In this document: piece by piece, positions 1 to 7,234 of the stretch
Numbering within the stretch: the first letter of the stretch is position 1
How the letters are laid out: the number at the start of each line of letters is the position of its first letter
NCBI GenBank assembly: GCA_964610985.1
Contig: CAZSZJ010000018.1
Location: 1-25,420, forward strand
DNA: 25,420 nucleotides
Source: JARIHD01 sp964610985
GTDB taxonomy: Bacteria > Patescibacteriota > Saccharimonadia > Saccharimonadales > UBA4665
Direction of reading: 5' to 3'
Notes under the pieces: generated by a model
What the model was told of the DNA's origin: nothing
Databases searched by the model: none
Seen by the model: the letters and a program-made list of their open reading frames with translations, nothing else
Translations under genes and position numbers: made by a program

Positions 1-2069
1 ACAAGTTTGCGGCTAATGATGATGGCGTCTTCGAAGTTATAACCGGCCCAAGGCATGAAGGCCACGATAAGGTCTTTACCGAGAGCGAGTTCGCCGTTTT
101 GGATGGACATGCCTTCGATCAGGACTTGACCTTCTTTTACTTTGTCGCCAGTGCACACGACAACCTTTTGGTTGATCGACGTACCTTCGTTGGAACGGGC
201 AAAGTGCTCTGGCTCGTAGGAAACATTGCCATCTTTGTATTTGACAATGACTTCGTCACCAGTAGCTTTGATGACTTCACCGTCAGCTTGTGCAAGCACC
301 ATTTGACCGGTGTTGCGGGCAGCGACGGATTCGATACCGGTACCAACAATCGGAGCCTTTGGCTGGATCAGGGGCACGGCCTGGCGCTGCTGGTTACTAC
401 CCATTAGCGAGCGGTACACATAGTTCTTTTCGATGAACGGAATGAGTCCGGCCGATGAACCGATGATCTGGTTCAGGGCAGCGTCGACGTGGGTTACATC
501 GGTAGCGTCTACTTCACTTGACTTCAGCGCCGAGCGGGCACTAACACGCTCGTGGGTGAATTTACCGTTTTTGTCGCGTGCGACACCGGCGCCGGCGATA
601 ACTGCGTTTTCTTCGGCGGCAGCATCCAGATAGACGATTTCGTCGGTAACTTTACCGTTAACCACCTTGCGGTAAGGAGTTTCGATAAAGCCGTATTCGT
701 TGATGCGAGCGTAGTTGGCGAGGTTAACAACCAGACCGATGTTTGCACCTTCAGGCGTTTCTACAGCACAAAGGCGGCCGTAGTGGGTGGCGTGGGCGTC
801 ACGGACATCAAGACCGGCGCGCTCACGGGAAAGACCACCAGGACCCATTGAGCTGAGACGGCGCTTATGCGCAAGCTCTGACAACGGGTTAATTTGGTCC
901 ATGAACTGTGACAGCTGTGAACTGGCAAAGAATTCACGGACAGCGGCAACTACAGGACGAGCGTTTATCAGCTGACCAGGGGTTACTGATTCGAGCTCAC
1001 TCATCGACATACGGTCTTTGGTGTTGCGCTCCATGCGCAGCAGACCGACGCGGAACTGGCGCTGAACCAGTTCGCCAACCAATTTAACGCGGCGGTTAGC
1101 CAGCGAGTCGATGTCGTCACCGGGTTCTTGGCTGTTATTGAGGCGGATAAGCTCAGCGATGATAGCAACCAGGTCTTCGATGCGCATAACGCGGTTTTCG
1201 ATAGTGTTTGGCACATCGAGATTCAGGCGTTTGTTGATCTTGTAGCGGCCAACGCGACTAAAATCGAAGCGTTTGAAGTTGTAGAACATGTTTTCGAGCA
1301 AACTCTTGGCGTTGTCGACGGTCGCCAGGTCACCAGGACGGAGGCGGCGGTACACTTCGATGAGCGAATCGCTTTGACCCTTGGTTGGGTCTTTCTCAAA
1401 GGTTGCTTCGAGATAGCTCTTTGTGCCAGTATCGACGCCCTTAAAGGCTTCACGGATAGCGGTTTCTGTCATACCCAGTGCGCGCAGCAAGGTAGTAACC
1501 GGAATTTTGCGCTTGCGGTCGATCTTTACATACAAGGCGCCAGATGCAGCGGTCTCGAACTCAAGCCATGCACCACGACCAGGAATAACCTTAGCGCCGT
1601 ATAGGCTGGTTGCACCGTGCGGGTCGGCCGTAAAGAAAACACCAGCAGAACGGATCAGCTGGCTCACGACAACGCGCTCGGCACCGTTGATCACGAACGT
1701 ACCGCGCTTGGTCATCCATGGGTAGTCACCCAGGTAGATTTCCTGTTCTTTGACTTCGCCGGTGACTTTGTTGGTCAGTTCGACAGTAGCCTTAAGCGGT
1801 GCTTCGTACGAAATGTTGTTTTCTCGGGCTTCGCCTTCGGTCATCTTTGGGTCTTCAAAGTGGTAGTCCTTGAAACGCAGAGATAGTTTGGTGTTAGTGT
1901 AGTCATCAATCGGACTGATTTCAGCCAAAAGCTCGCCAAGACCTTCCTCGATAAACCATTGGAATGATTTATTCTGGTGGTCAACGAGGTTGTCGAGCTG
2001 AATTGCATCGTCCTGACTGGTGAAATACACGCGCTGACCATCGTCAGTGGTTTTGGTGCTTTTCGCCAT
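1..2069 (-). CDS. rpoB: DNA-directed RNA polymerase subunit beta, N-terminal part (cut by window edge)
   Basis: This encodes the beta subunit of RNA polymerase, which forms one pincer of the catalytic core. The frame starts at the ATG whose complement is at 2067-2069 (protein begins MAKSTKTTDD) and stays open to base 1, so about 689 codons are present and the C-terminal part lies outside the window. Recognisable beta landmarks are a lobe segment reading YPWMTKRGTFVINGAERVVV, then SQLIRSAGVFF, and near the window edge the conserved GYNFEDAIIISRKL. A purine-rich AAGGGG lies about 12 nt before the ATG. Upstream is a GNAT-like gene rather than rplJ/rplL, and rpoB has its own strong promoter with a leader of about 190 nt. 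Identity is certain; only completeness is limited by the window. Confidence 0.97.
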   Translation of the reverse strand, partial: MAKSTKTTDDGQRVYFTSQDDAIQLDNLVDHQNKSFQWFIEEGLGELLAEISPIDDYTNTKLSLRFKDYHFEDPKMTEGEARENNISYEAPLKATVELTNKVTGEVKEQEIYLGDYPWMTKRGTFVINGAERVVVSQLIRSAGVFFTADPHGATSLYGAKVIPGRGAWLEFETAASGALYVKIDRKRKIPVTTLLRALGMTETAIREAFKGVDTGTKSYLEATFEKDPTKGQSDSLIEVYRRLRPGDLATVDNAKSLLENMFYNFKRFDFSRVGRYKINKRLNLDVPNTIENRVMRIEDLVAIIAELIRLNNSQEPGDDIDSLANRRVKLVGELVQRQFRVGLLRMERNTKDRMSMSELESVTPGQLINARPVVAAVREFFASSQLSQFMDQINPLSELAHKRRLSSMGPGGLSRERAGLDVRDAHATHYGRLCAVETPEGANIGLVVNLANYARINEYGFIETPYRKVVNGKVTDEIVYLDAAAEENAVIAGAGVARDKNGKFTHERVSARSALKSSEVDATDVTHVDAALNQIIGSSAGLIPFIEKNYVYRSLMGSNQQRQAVPLIQPKAPIVGTGIESVAARNTGQMVLAQADGEVIKATGDEVIVKYKDGNVSYEPEHFARSNEGTSINQKVVVCTGDKVKEGQVLIEGMSIQNGELALGKDLIVAFMPWAGYNFEDAIIISRKL

Positions 2070-2259
2070 TATGCAGCTAGTTCCCCTTCTTACCGGCGGT
2101 GTCACTAAGCCAAAAGCAATAGCGGACCGGCCGTATGGATTTATAAAGCTTTATATAAATAGTTTAGTGTTTGCGCGCGAAGATCTCTAAGAGGGCGTTT
2201 TTGGCGCTTTTGTTTCCCAACAACAGCACTACCCGACTTACACTACTTCTTAGGATACG

Positions 2260-2288
2260 ATTATGGATATTACTCCAGCAATTGTCAA
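2260..2288 (-). promoter_or_regulatory. rpoB promoter
   Basis: On the minus strand a perfect TTGACA (2283-2288) is followed after 17 nt by CATAAT (2260-2265). It lies just past the stop codon of the GNAT-like gene and predicts a leader of roughly 185-190 nt before the rpoB ATG. This is one of the two best-spaced promoters in the window. Confidence 0.75.
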
Positions 2289-2298
2289 GCTAAAACTT

Positions 2299-3042
2299 TT
2301 ATAGCCTTACCATATTTTTGCGAGCATGATCGAAAGCGTCTTTTGCTCCAGGTTTTTTGAGAATGTGCGCCTTTACCGTGCCGACTATTCCCGTCCATCG
2401 AATCAGCTCTATGGGCGCAGCATCTTTACCGAATGTGTATTTGACCGCCGGCGGCTCTTCCTGTCCGTTGATGACCGGCCGCTCATAACCCATCGACTGG
2501 ACAAACCTTGCACCGAGTGGGTTTTCCGCCCAGGTATAGGCGCTTGTAGGCTGCTTGTCGTTAAATGCACCAAGTAATAAAGCGCCGATAACCGTACCAA
2601 GCCCGTCCGGAGCATTCGGGTCGGTCACTACTTCCCGAATCCATGCCCAGCGTTTAGACCTCTGCCCCAGCATTTTAACAACGCGTTTTGTCATGCTGTC
2701 TCCGGACGTAGCAGTTATAGCATAGCCAAACCCAATAATCGAACGATCACGCTCTGCTATGACCATACGTGGTGCGCCAAATAATTGCTGAGGAGCACCG
2801 GGCCGTTCGTTTAATAACGACGGCTTCATGTGAGTAGCGGCGAAGTCGTCACCGCTAACCATATAACTTACTTCTTCGGGTGTGCGTTGCACCAACCCTT
2901 GCTCCCGCAGGCTGCCGATAAATACGCCCTGCGAAAACGTTTGGAGGGCCCGATATTCAAACCTGCCGATACTCATAGGATGACCCCCACGAAATTGAAC
3001 GTCATCGAGCTGAAATACTTCTGGGCTGGCCGGTCCGGACAT
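2299..3042 (-). CDS. GNAT-like N-acetyltransferase
   Basis: The 247-residue protein resembles a Gcn5-related acetyltransferase, a family that moves an acetyl group from acetyl-CoA to an amine. The GNAT-like part spans about residues 90-190: strands around PRMVIAERDRSIIGFGYAI, then AWIREVVTDP (133-142), a glycine-rich turn DGLGTV (146-151) where the CoA pyrophosphate loop is expected, and ENPLGARFVQSMGYE (173-187), typical of the last GNAT helix and strand. The ~90-residue N-terminal region and C-terminal tail are not assignable and no substrate can be inferred. A clear Shine-Dalgarno AGGAG sits 8 nt before the ATG. The gene lies between clpP and rpoB with its own possible promoter, and its stop abuts the rpoB promoter with no terminator between. 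Confidence 0.7.
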   Translation of the reverse strand: MSGPASPEVFQLDDVQFRGGHPMSIGRFEYRALQTFSQGVFIGSLREQGLVQRTPEEVSYMVSGDDFAATHMKPSLLNERPGAPQQLFGAPRMVIAERDRSIIGFGYAITATSGDSMTKRVVKMLGQRSKRWAWIREVVTDPNAPDGLGTVIGALLLGAFNDKQPTSAYTWAENPLGARFVQSMGYERPVINGQEEPPAVKYTFGKDAAPIELIRWTGIVGTVKAHILKKPGAKDAFDHARKNMVRL

Positions 3043-3067
3043 CCTACAATCTCCTCTTAGTATGTGG

Positions 3068-3095
3068 GTAGTATATCAGAGGTCGCAGACAATCA
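3068..3095 (-). promoter_or_regulatory. Possible promoter of the GNAT-like gene
   Basis: On the minus strand TTGATT is followed after 15 nt by TATACT (complement near 3070-3075), just beyond the clpP stop codon. The spacing is short, so this is tentative. The gene also has a good ribosome binding site. Confidence 0.35.
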
Positions 3096-3098
3096 AGC

Positions 3099-3710
3099 CT
3101 AGCCAATCTTGGGGGGAGTTTTTATGATCGCGTCAACAAGTCCATATTTTTTGGCTTCTTCGGCAGTCATCCAGCGGTCCCGCTCCATGTCTTCGTGGAT
3201 TTGGGACTTCTTTTGGCCGGTGTTCTTGGCCATGATGTCTTCGAGGAGGTATTTAACACGCAGGGACTCTTTGAGGTCGATTTCTTGGTCGGTGACCTTG
3301 CCGCGCGTACCGCTCGATGGCTGGTGAATCATAACGGTGGCGTTGGGTAGCAAGAAGCGCTTGCCTTTGGTACCCGCATTTAAGAGGAAAGCCGCAGCAG
3401 ACGCCTGCATGCCAATGCCAACGGTCTGTACGTCGTTGCTGATGTATTGCATGGTGTCGTAAATGGCAAGTGCGTCGTACACGCTACCGCCTGGGCTGTT
3501 GATGTACAGGTAAATATCCTTTTTGGCATCTTGAGCTTGCAAAAAAAGCAGCTGCGCCACAATGAGATTGGCAGAGTTTTGGTCGACGTGCGTCCCCAAG
3601 AACACAATGCGGTCCTTTAGAAGCCGGCTATAAATATCGTAGGCGCGCTCGTAACGGCCCTCGTTTTCGATAACGGTTGGAACAAGAATACTACTGGTGG
3701 GCTGTGACAT
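3099..3710 (-). CDS. clpP: ATP-dependent Clp protease proteolytic subunit
   Basis: ClpP is the serine peptidase that forms the double-heptamer chamber and degrades proteins fed in by a Clp ATPase. The 203-residue product has the normal length and a complete catalytic triad: Ser104 in GMQASAAAFLL, His129 in VMIHQP and Asp178 in ERDRWMT. It also has the substrate-groove signature YINSPGGSV (69-77). The nucleophile context is ASAAAF where many bacteria have ASMGAF, a small variation that keeps the Ser. An AAGGG ribosome binding site lies 9 nt before the ATG. The gene is preceded by a CIRCE operator that contains its -35 box, so it is likely heat-inducible through HrcA. Its ATPase partner is very probably the ClpC encoded near 21.5-24 kb, which has the same type of operator. 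Confidence 0.97.
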   Translation of the reverse strand: MSQPTSSILVPTVIENEGRYERAYDIYSRLLKDRIVFLGTHVDQNSANLIVAQLLFLQAQDAKKDIYLYINSPGGSVYDALAIYDTMQYISNDVQTVGIGMQASAAAFLLNAGTKGKRFLLPNATVMIHQPSSGTRGKVTDQEIDLKESLRVKYLLEDIMAKNTGQKKSQIHEDMERDRWMTAEEAKKYGLVDAIIKTPPKIG

Positions 3711-3738
3711 AGATGTAATCCCTTTTTACTTCAGATCT

Positions 3739-3768
3739 ATAGTAGCGTGGTTAGCACTCGTAAGTCAA
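3739..3768 (-). promoter_or_regulatory. clpP promoter
   Basis: On the minus strand TTGACT (3763-3768) is followed after 18 nt by TACTAT (3739-3744). The -35 hexamer lies entirely inside the 9-nt spacer of the CIRCE operator, so HrcA binding would directly block RNA polymerase. Confidence 0.75.
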
Positions 3769-3777
3769 GAGTGCTAA
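3751..3777. promoter_or_regulatory. CIRCE operator (HrcA binding site) of clpP
   Basis: A perfect inverted repeat TTAGCACTC-N9-GAGTGCTAA matches the CIRCE consensus in all 18 arm positions with the canonical 9-nt spacer. It lies 41 nt upstream of the clpP start and begins right after the stop codon of the preceding gene. In known bacteria CIRCE is bound by the heat-shock repressor HrcA. Confidence 0.95.
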
Positions 3778-3778
3778 T

Positions 3779-4198
3779 TTATGACGTCGACTGTACGTAT
3801 TCAAGGCTAGCCAAAATCTGATTTACGGGCGGCTCGGCATACTCGTCTTGGGCAAGCTGGCCGATCCCCGCCATAATGCCTTCGTGAACAATTTGTGCTG
3901 GCACCTCGCTGTCGCTCGTGAAGGTTGTTGGTGTCTCTGCGTCCATATTGATGCAACTTAACGCACACAAATACGAAGCGACCCTGTCCTCATTTGCCGC
4001 ACGCTCTGGATGCAATATGCTATAGGACTGATTTGTTTCAAAGGAGGGCAAAAGTGCAGCCAACACAGCCGCAGCCTTCCCGGCCTCGTCCATAGCCGCA
4101 CGCAGTGCCGCCTGGGCCAGTTTTTTGTCCGCTGCCGCAATTTCGAGTCGCTCGGCTATGGGCTGGCCGGTCTGTTCAGGAGCAAGATAAATTTTCAT
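3779..4198 (-). CDS. Hypothetical 139-residue protein
   Basis: I do not recognise this family. The 139-residue product is soluble-looking and mostly helical: residues 14-50 are rich in Ala, Lys, Glu and Leu and could form a helical hairpin, and the rest is acidic with no membrane segment, signal peptide or known catalytic motif. Two Cys lie close together (YLCALSC). The gene sits between tig and clpP on the same strand; its stop codon ends one base from the clpP CIRCE operator. A consensus TATAAT lies only 10 nt before the ATG and there is no Shine-Dalgarno sequence, so it is probably translated from an almost leaderless mRNA. The complete frame, the promoter and the tight fit between a terminator and an operator support a real gene. 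Confidence 0.7.
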   Translation of the reverse strand: MKIYLAPEQTGQPIAERLEIAAADKKLAQAALRAAMDEAGKAAAVLAALLPSFETNQSYSILHPERAANEDRVASYLCALSCINMDAETPTTFTSDSEVPAQIVHEGIMAGIGQLAQDEYAEPPVNQILASLEYVQSTS

Positions 4199-4208
4199 GA
4201 CGTCGCAT

Positions 4209-4236
4209 ATTATACTAACTTACGAGCTAAAAGCAA
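4209..4236 (-). promoter_or_regulatory. Promoter of the 139-residue protein gene
   Basis: On the minus strand TTGCTT (4231-4236) is followed after 16 nt by a perfect TATAAT (4209-4214), and the ATG begins 10 nt later. The -35 hexamer lies within the T-rich tail of the tig terminator. Confidence 0.65.
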
Positions 4237-4261
4237 AAGAGAGAACTTTTCTGTCCTCTCT
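4229..4261 (-). terminator. Rho-independent terminator of tig
   Basis: On the minus strand an 8-bp stem (AGAGAGGA with TTCTCTCT, one G-U pair) closes an 8-nt loop and is followed by TTTGCTTTTA. It lies 18 bases past the tig stop codon. Confidence 0.75.
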
Positions 4262-4278
4262 TGCTGCGTTTATCTCAG

Positions 4279-5646
4279 TTACTTCTTGCTTTTGGCGACT
4301 GACTTCTTGGCGGGCTTGGAAGTTTTTGATTCTTTTGCATCTGCATCGGTCGTTTTCTTTGCCTCTCCACTGGCATAGCCAATTAATGTGTCTACCGTTT
4401 GCTCACTCACCATACGTGAAACAATATCCCGGCGGTTTTCGGGTTTCTCGAGCTCTGCCAGCATCTTAGGATCTGGGTATTGAGCTTTGAGCATCGCAAG
4501 GCGGAGTTCAAGTTGCTCTGGAGTGACCATGATCTTTTCTTTCTCGGCGATTTCACCAAGAATCAGACCAGCCTTGACGCGCAGTTCGGCGTCGGGGCGC
4601 AGTTTTTTGCGATACTCTTCTTCGGTCAGGCCCATGCTTTCCAGGAACTCGGCCCAGGTCTGGCCGCGGTACATGGCGTTTTGCTTTTGGTCAGTTAAGA
4701 GTGATTCTATCTGTTCATCAAGCAAGACTTCGGGAATCGAAACTTTGGATTTGCTAGCAATTTCGGTCAGTAGCTCGTCGGCGTATGCGCGGTCGGCGCG
4801 CGATTGCTTTTCAGTGTGAAGCTGTTTTTTGATGTCTTCTTTGAGCTCGTCAACCGTTTTGAACGGGCCAGCTTTGGCGGCAAATGCGTCATCTACCTTG
4901 GCTTCCACCAATTCCTGAACTTTCAGGACACTGACCGTAAAGTCGACCTTGCGGTTCTGCAAGCTCGGCACGCCGTAATCTTTAGGGAAGGTAATGGTAA
5001 AGGTCTTCTCGGCACCCGTCTTTAGACCAATAACTTCATCTTCAAATCCGGGAATAAAGGTGTTACTGCCCAGAACGAGTGGGTAATTCGTGCCGTCAGC
5101 ACCCTTGATGGGCTCTTTGGTTTTGCTGTCGACACCTTTGAAATCGATGTATGTCTGGTCGTCCTTTTGGGCAGCACGGTCAACGTCTTTGCGCTCAGCT
5201 TCGCGCTTTTTGAGCTGATCGATAACTACTTCGATGTCCTTGGCGGTTACTTTGACGTCGGCTTTAGCCTTTTTGATCTTTTTGTAGTCGGGCAGTTTGA
5301 TTTCACCGACTACTTCGACTTCGAAACTCAATTCCAGTGTGTCAAAGGGCACAAATTTAGCGATGCTCACCTTTGGTTGTGCAACAGGACGCAGTTTTTG
5401 GTCATCTACAATGGCACCGTAAATCAGGTTCATGGCGCGGTCCAGAAATTCTGTCTGGAGCGTAGCGGGGTTGGCATTTTTTTCGACTAACGCGAGTGGC
5501 GCCTTGCCCTGGCGGAAGCCGGAAAGTTTCATTTCGCCTGCCAAATGCTCAAGCGTAGTTTTTTTGGCAGCGGCCAACTGGCTGGCGTCAGCCACGACAG
5601 TCAGTTGGACTTTAGTGTCGGATAGGTTCTTTTTAGTGACTTGCAT
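4279..5646 (-). CDS. tig: Trigger factor (ribosome-associated chaperone / peptidyl-prolyl isomerase)
   Basis: Trigger factor binds the ribosome near the exit tunnel and shields nascent chains. The 455-residue product has the three expected parts: an N-terminal ribosome-binding domain with the signature GFRQGKAP (43-50), an FKBP-type PPIase domain at about 150-245, and a helical C-terminal chaperone domain. A Lys/Ser-rich tail ends the protein (from about 425), which could add ribosome or RNA affinity. The start is the ATG at 5646. No Shine-Dalgarno precedes it; instead a -10-like TACAGT ends 8 nt upstream, so the mRNA may be leaderless. hisS lies 55 nt upstream on the same strand without an obvious terminator, and a good terminator follows tig. 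Its proximity to clpP recalls tig-clpP linkage in other bacteria, here interrupted by a small gene. Confidence 0.96.
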   Translation of the reverse strand: MQVTKKNLSDTKVQLTVVADASQLAAAKKTTLEHLAGEMKLSGFRQGKAPLALVEKNANPATLQTEFLDRAMNLIYGAIVDDQKLRPVAQPKVSIAKFVPFDTLELSFEVEVVGEIKLPDYKKIKKAKADVKVTAKDIEVVIDQLKKREAERKDVDRAAQKDDQTYIDFKGVDSKTKEPIKGADGTNYPLVLGSNTFIPGFEDEVIGLKTGAEKTFTITFPKDYGVPSLQNRKVDFTVSVLKVQELVEAKVDDAFAAKAGPFKTVDELKEDIKKQLHTEKQSRADRAYADELLTEIASKSKVSIPEVLLDEQIESLLTDQKQNAMYRGQTWAEFLESMGLTEEEYRKKLRPDAELRVKAGLILGEIAEKEKIMVTPEQLELRLAMLKAQYPDPKMLAELEKPENRRDIVSRMVSEQTVDTLIGYASGEAKKTTDADAKESKTSKPAKKSVAKSKK

Positions 5647-5654
5647 AGTGAGGT

Positions 5655-5683
5655 ACTGTAACAGATTGCGGCTGCCTTGACCA
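5655..5683 (-). promoter_or_regulatory. Candidate tig promoter, leaderless type
   Basis: On the minus strand TACAGT (5655-5660) lies 8 nt before the tig ATG, with a weak TGGTCA 17 nt further upstream. No ribosome binding site is seen between it and the ATG. The hexamers are imperfect. Confidence 0.4.
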
Positions 5684-5701
5684 CCCCACTGCTGAGCTTT
5701 T

Positions 5702-7015
5702 TTAGATGTCTTCCTCGCGGTAGTCGGTGACGATACTCACGATTCGTGCGGCGCTGTGACGCTCTTCGGTGCCGGTCAACAAATTACGAATTTCGTACAA
5801 TTCGTCTTTGAGCTCGTTTTCGCCGATGAACATGGCGTAGTGAATACCCTTTTTGACCGCCGTTTTTATCTGTTTGTCGGGTTTGCGGCCACTAAAGTCG
5901 ACGGCTACATTTGCACCCATGTCACGCAACTCTTGAATGACGCGGGCGGCTTTTTCGTAAACGTCACCAATGAGCACGACATAGACATCTGTTTCGGAAC
6001 GTAAACTGGGCATGAGCTCGTGTCCAGCGAGAAAGTTCTGCAGCGTAACATCACCCCAGCCAAAGCCTACCGTCGGCACGGACTCGACGCCGAACAGACC
6101 AACGAGGCCATCATAACGGCCGCCGCCCATCATCGAGCGGTTATTGTCGGGGTGATTGTCAAAGACTTCAAAGACAATGCCGGTGTAATAGTCAAAACCG
6201 CGCATGACTGTAATGTCAAACACAGTATTGGTCACGCGGACATCATCCAACATATTCATCAATTGCTTAAGTTCTTTGGCGGATTCGTGTTCGCGCACGA
6301 CTTCGGGTAGGTGCTGCAGCTGTTTGATCTTTAGCAAGCCGATGAGTTTGTTACTTGCACCCGCTTCGCGCTGCGACGGAGTAAAGATCGCATCTACCTC
6401 TGCTTCAAATTCCGCCTGGGGCATTTTGTGCATGCGGTCGATGAGCTTGCAGATGGTGTGGATCTGCGTGCCAGACAGCCCCAAATACTCCTTCATGATG
6501 AAGTCGATGAGTTTTCGGCTGTTGATGCGAATGGTGTACATATCGTGCGTCGCACCAAAGTTCTTGAGGATGGTGTCGGCAATTTGAATAAGTTCCATTT
6601 CGGCGGTGATGTCGGATAGGCCGAACATGTCGACGTTGAGCTGCCAGTGTTCACGTAAGCGGCCGTGCTGCGGCCGTTCGTAACGCCACAGATTAGGGAT
6701 GCTGTACCAGCGCAGCGGATAGGCCAGTTCTTGGCGCCTCGCCGCCACCATGCGGCTGACTGTCGGGGTCATTTCGGGGCGAATGACTACTTGCCGGCCA
6801 CCGCGGTCCGTAAATGTGTAGGTCTGTTCGTTGACGATTTCGTCGCCGGTTTTTGCAAGGTATAGGTCGAGCGACTCCAGGATCGGCGCGTCGTATTCTT
6901 CGTAACCATAACGTTCGACAATCTTGCGGATTGTATCGAACATGTACTTTTGCAAACGCTTGTCTTCCGGGTAAAAATCGCGAGCACCTTTGTAAGGTTG
7001 CGTAGATAATGCCAT
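5702..7015 (-). CDS. hisS: Histidyl-tRNA synthetase
   Basis: HisRS is a class II enzyme that charges tRNA-His using ATP. The 437-residue product starts with the usual KGARDFYPED segment (9-18), contains class II motif 2 (about 103-132, with RYERPQHGRLREHWQ), the histidine-binding loop GFDYYTG (273-279), motif 3 with MGGGRYDG (298-305), and a C-terminal anticodon-binding domain after about residue 340. Position 274 is Phe where most bacterial enzymes have Leu (GLDYY). An AGGA ribosome binding site lies 9 nt before the ATG and an extended -10 promoter lies 25-30 nt upstream. tig follows on the same strand at 55 nt, so the two may be cotranscribed. Confidence 0.97.
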   Translation of the reverse strand: MALSTQPYKGARDFYPEDKRLQKYMFDTIRKIVERYGYEEYDAPILESLDLYLAKTGDEIVNEQTYTFTDRGGRQVVIRPEMTPTVSRMVAARRQELAYPLRWYSIPNLWRYERPQHGRLREHWQLNVDMFGLSDITAEMELIQIADTILKNFGATHDMYTIRINSRKLIDFIMKEYLGLSGTQIHTICKLIDRMHKMPQAEFEAEVDAIFTPSQREAGASNKLIGLLKIKQLQHLPEVVREHESAKELKQLMNMLDDVRVTNTVFDITVMRGFDYYTGIVFEVFDNHPDNNRSMMGGGRYDGLVGLFGVESVPTVGFGWGDVTLQNFLAGHELMPSLRSETDVYVVLIGDVYEKAARVIQELRDMGANVAVDFSGRKPDKQIKTAVKKGIHYAMFIGENELKDELYEIRNLLTGTEERHSAARIVSIVTDYREEDI

Positions 7016-7039
7016 ATTTGTTGTTCCTATTTCAGTCTG

Positions 7040-7048
7040 ATTGTATCA
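7040..7048 (-). promoter_or_regulatory. hisS extended -10 promoter
   Basis: The minus strand reads TGATACAAT, that is TG-N-TACAAT, an extended -10 element, with TACAAT at 7040-7045. No good -35 is present, as is common for extended -10 promoters. The ATG is 24 nt downstream and has its own AGGA. Confidence 0.55.
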
Positions 7049-7055
7049 AATTCTA

Positions 7056-7079
7056 TCTAAAAGGCCGGAATTAACCGGC
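7056..7079 (-). terminator. Terminator-like hairpin upstream of hisS
   Basis: On the minus strand GCCGG and CCGGC form a 5-bp all-GC stem around a 6-nt loop, followed by CTTTTAG. No gene ends here on that strand, so it would stop an unseen short transcript from the 7080-7234 gap. The rest of the 7016-7234 gap holds the hisS promoter at one end, the promoter of the divergent patatin gene at the other, and no convincing ORF. Confidence 0.4.
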
Positions 7080-7221
7080 GCCTTCGTACATGCATGCAAA
7101 AGCAACCGCGAAATCCGGCTATCTATGCGTATGATGGCGAAAGATTTGTGGCGCTCATAACAGAGTATATTGTAACACAATCATTGCAAAAATAAAGCTG
7201 GCTAGGCAGGACAGCGGCGGC

Positions 7222-7227
7222 TACAAT
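7222..7227 (+). promoter_or_regulatory. -10 element of patatin gene, leaderless type
   Basis: TACAAT ends 7 nt before the ATG at 7235, which would place the transcription start at or next to the A of the start codon. There is no Shine-Dalgarno sequence and only a weak -35. Confidence 0.5.
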
Positions 7228-7234
7228 AATCCAT

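Noticed and set aside
1128..1604. 158-codon open frame on the plus strand
   Set aside because: It lies fully antisense to rpoB, whose conserved protein sequence explains the region; it has no promoter or ribosome binding site.
5686..5706. Run of six T on the plus strand after a GC-rich stretch at the hisS/tig junction, as a terminator
   Set aside because: No plus-strand gene ends here and the upstream bases do not form a convincing stem.
7123..7170. Closely spaced His codons (CAT CAT ACG CAT) upstream of hisS, as in a his leader peptide
   Set aside because: The frame has no ATG, GTG or TTG start between the preceding stop and these codons, so no leader peptide can be read.
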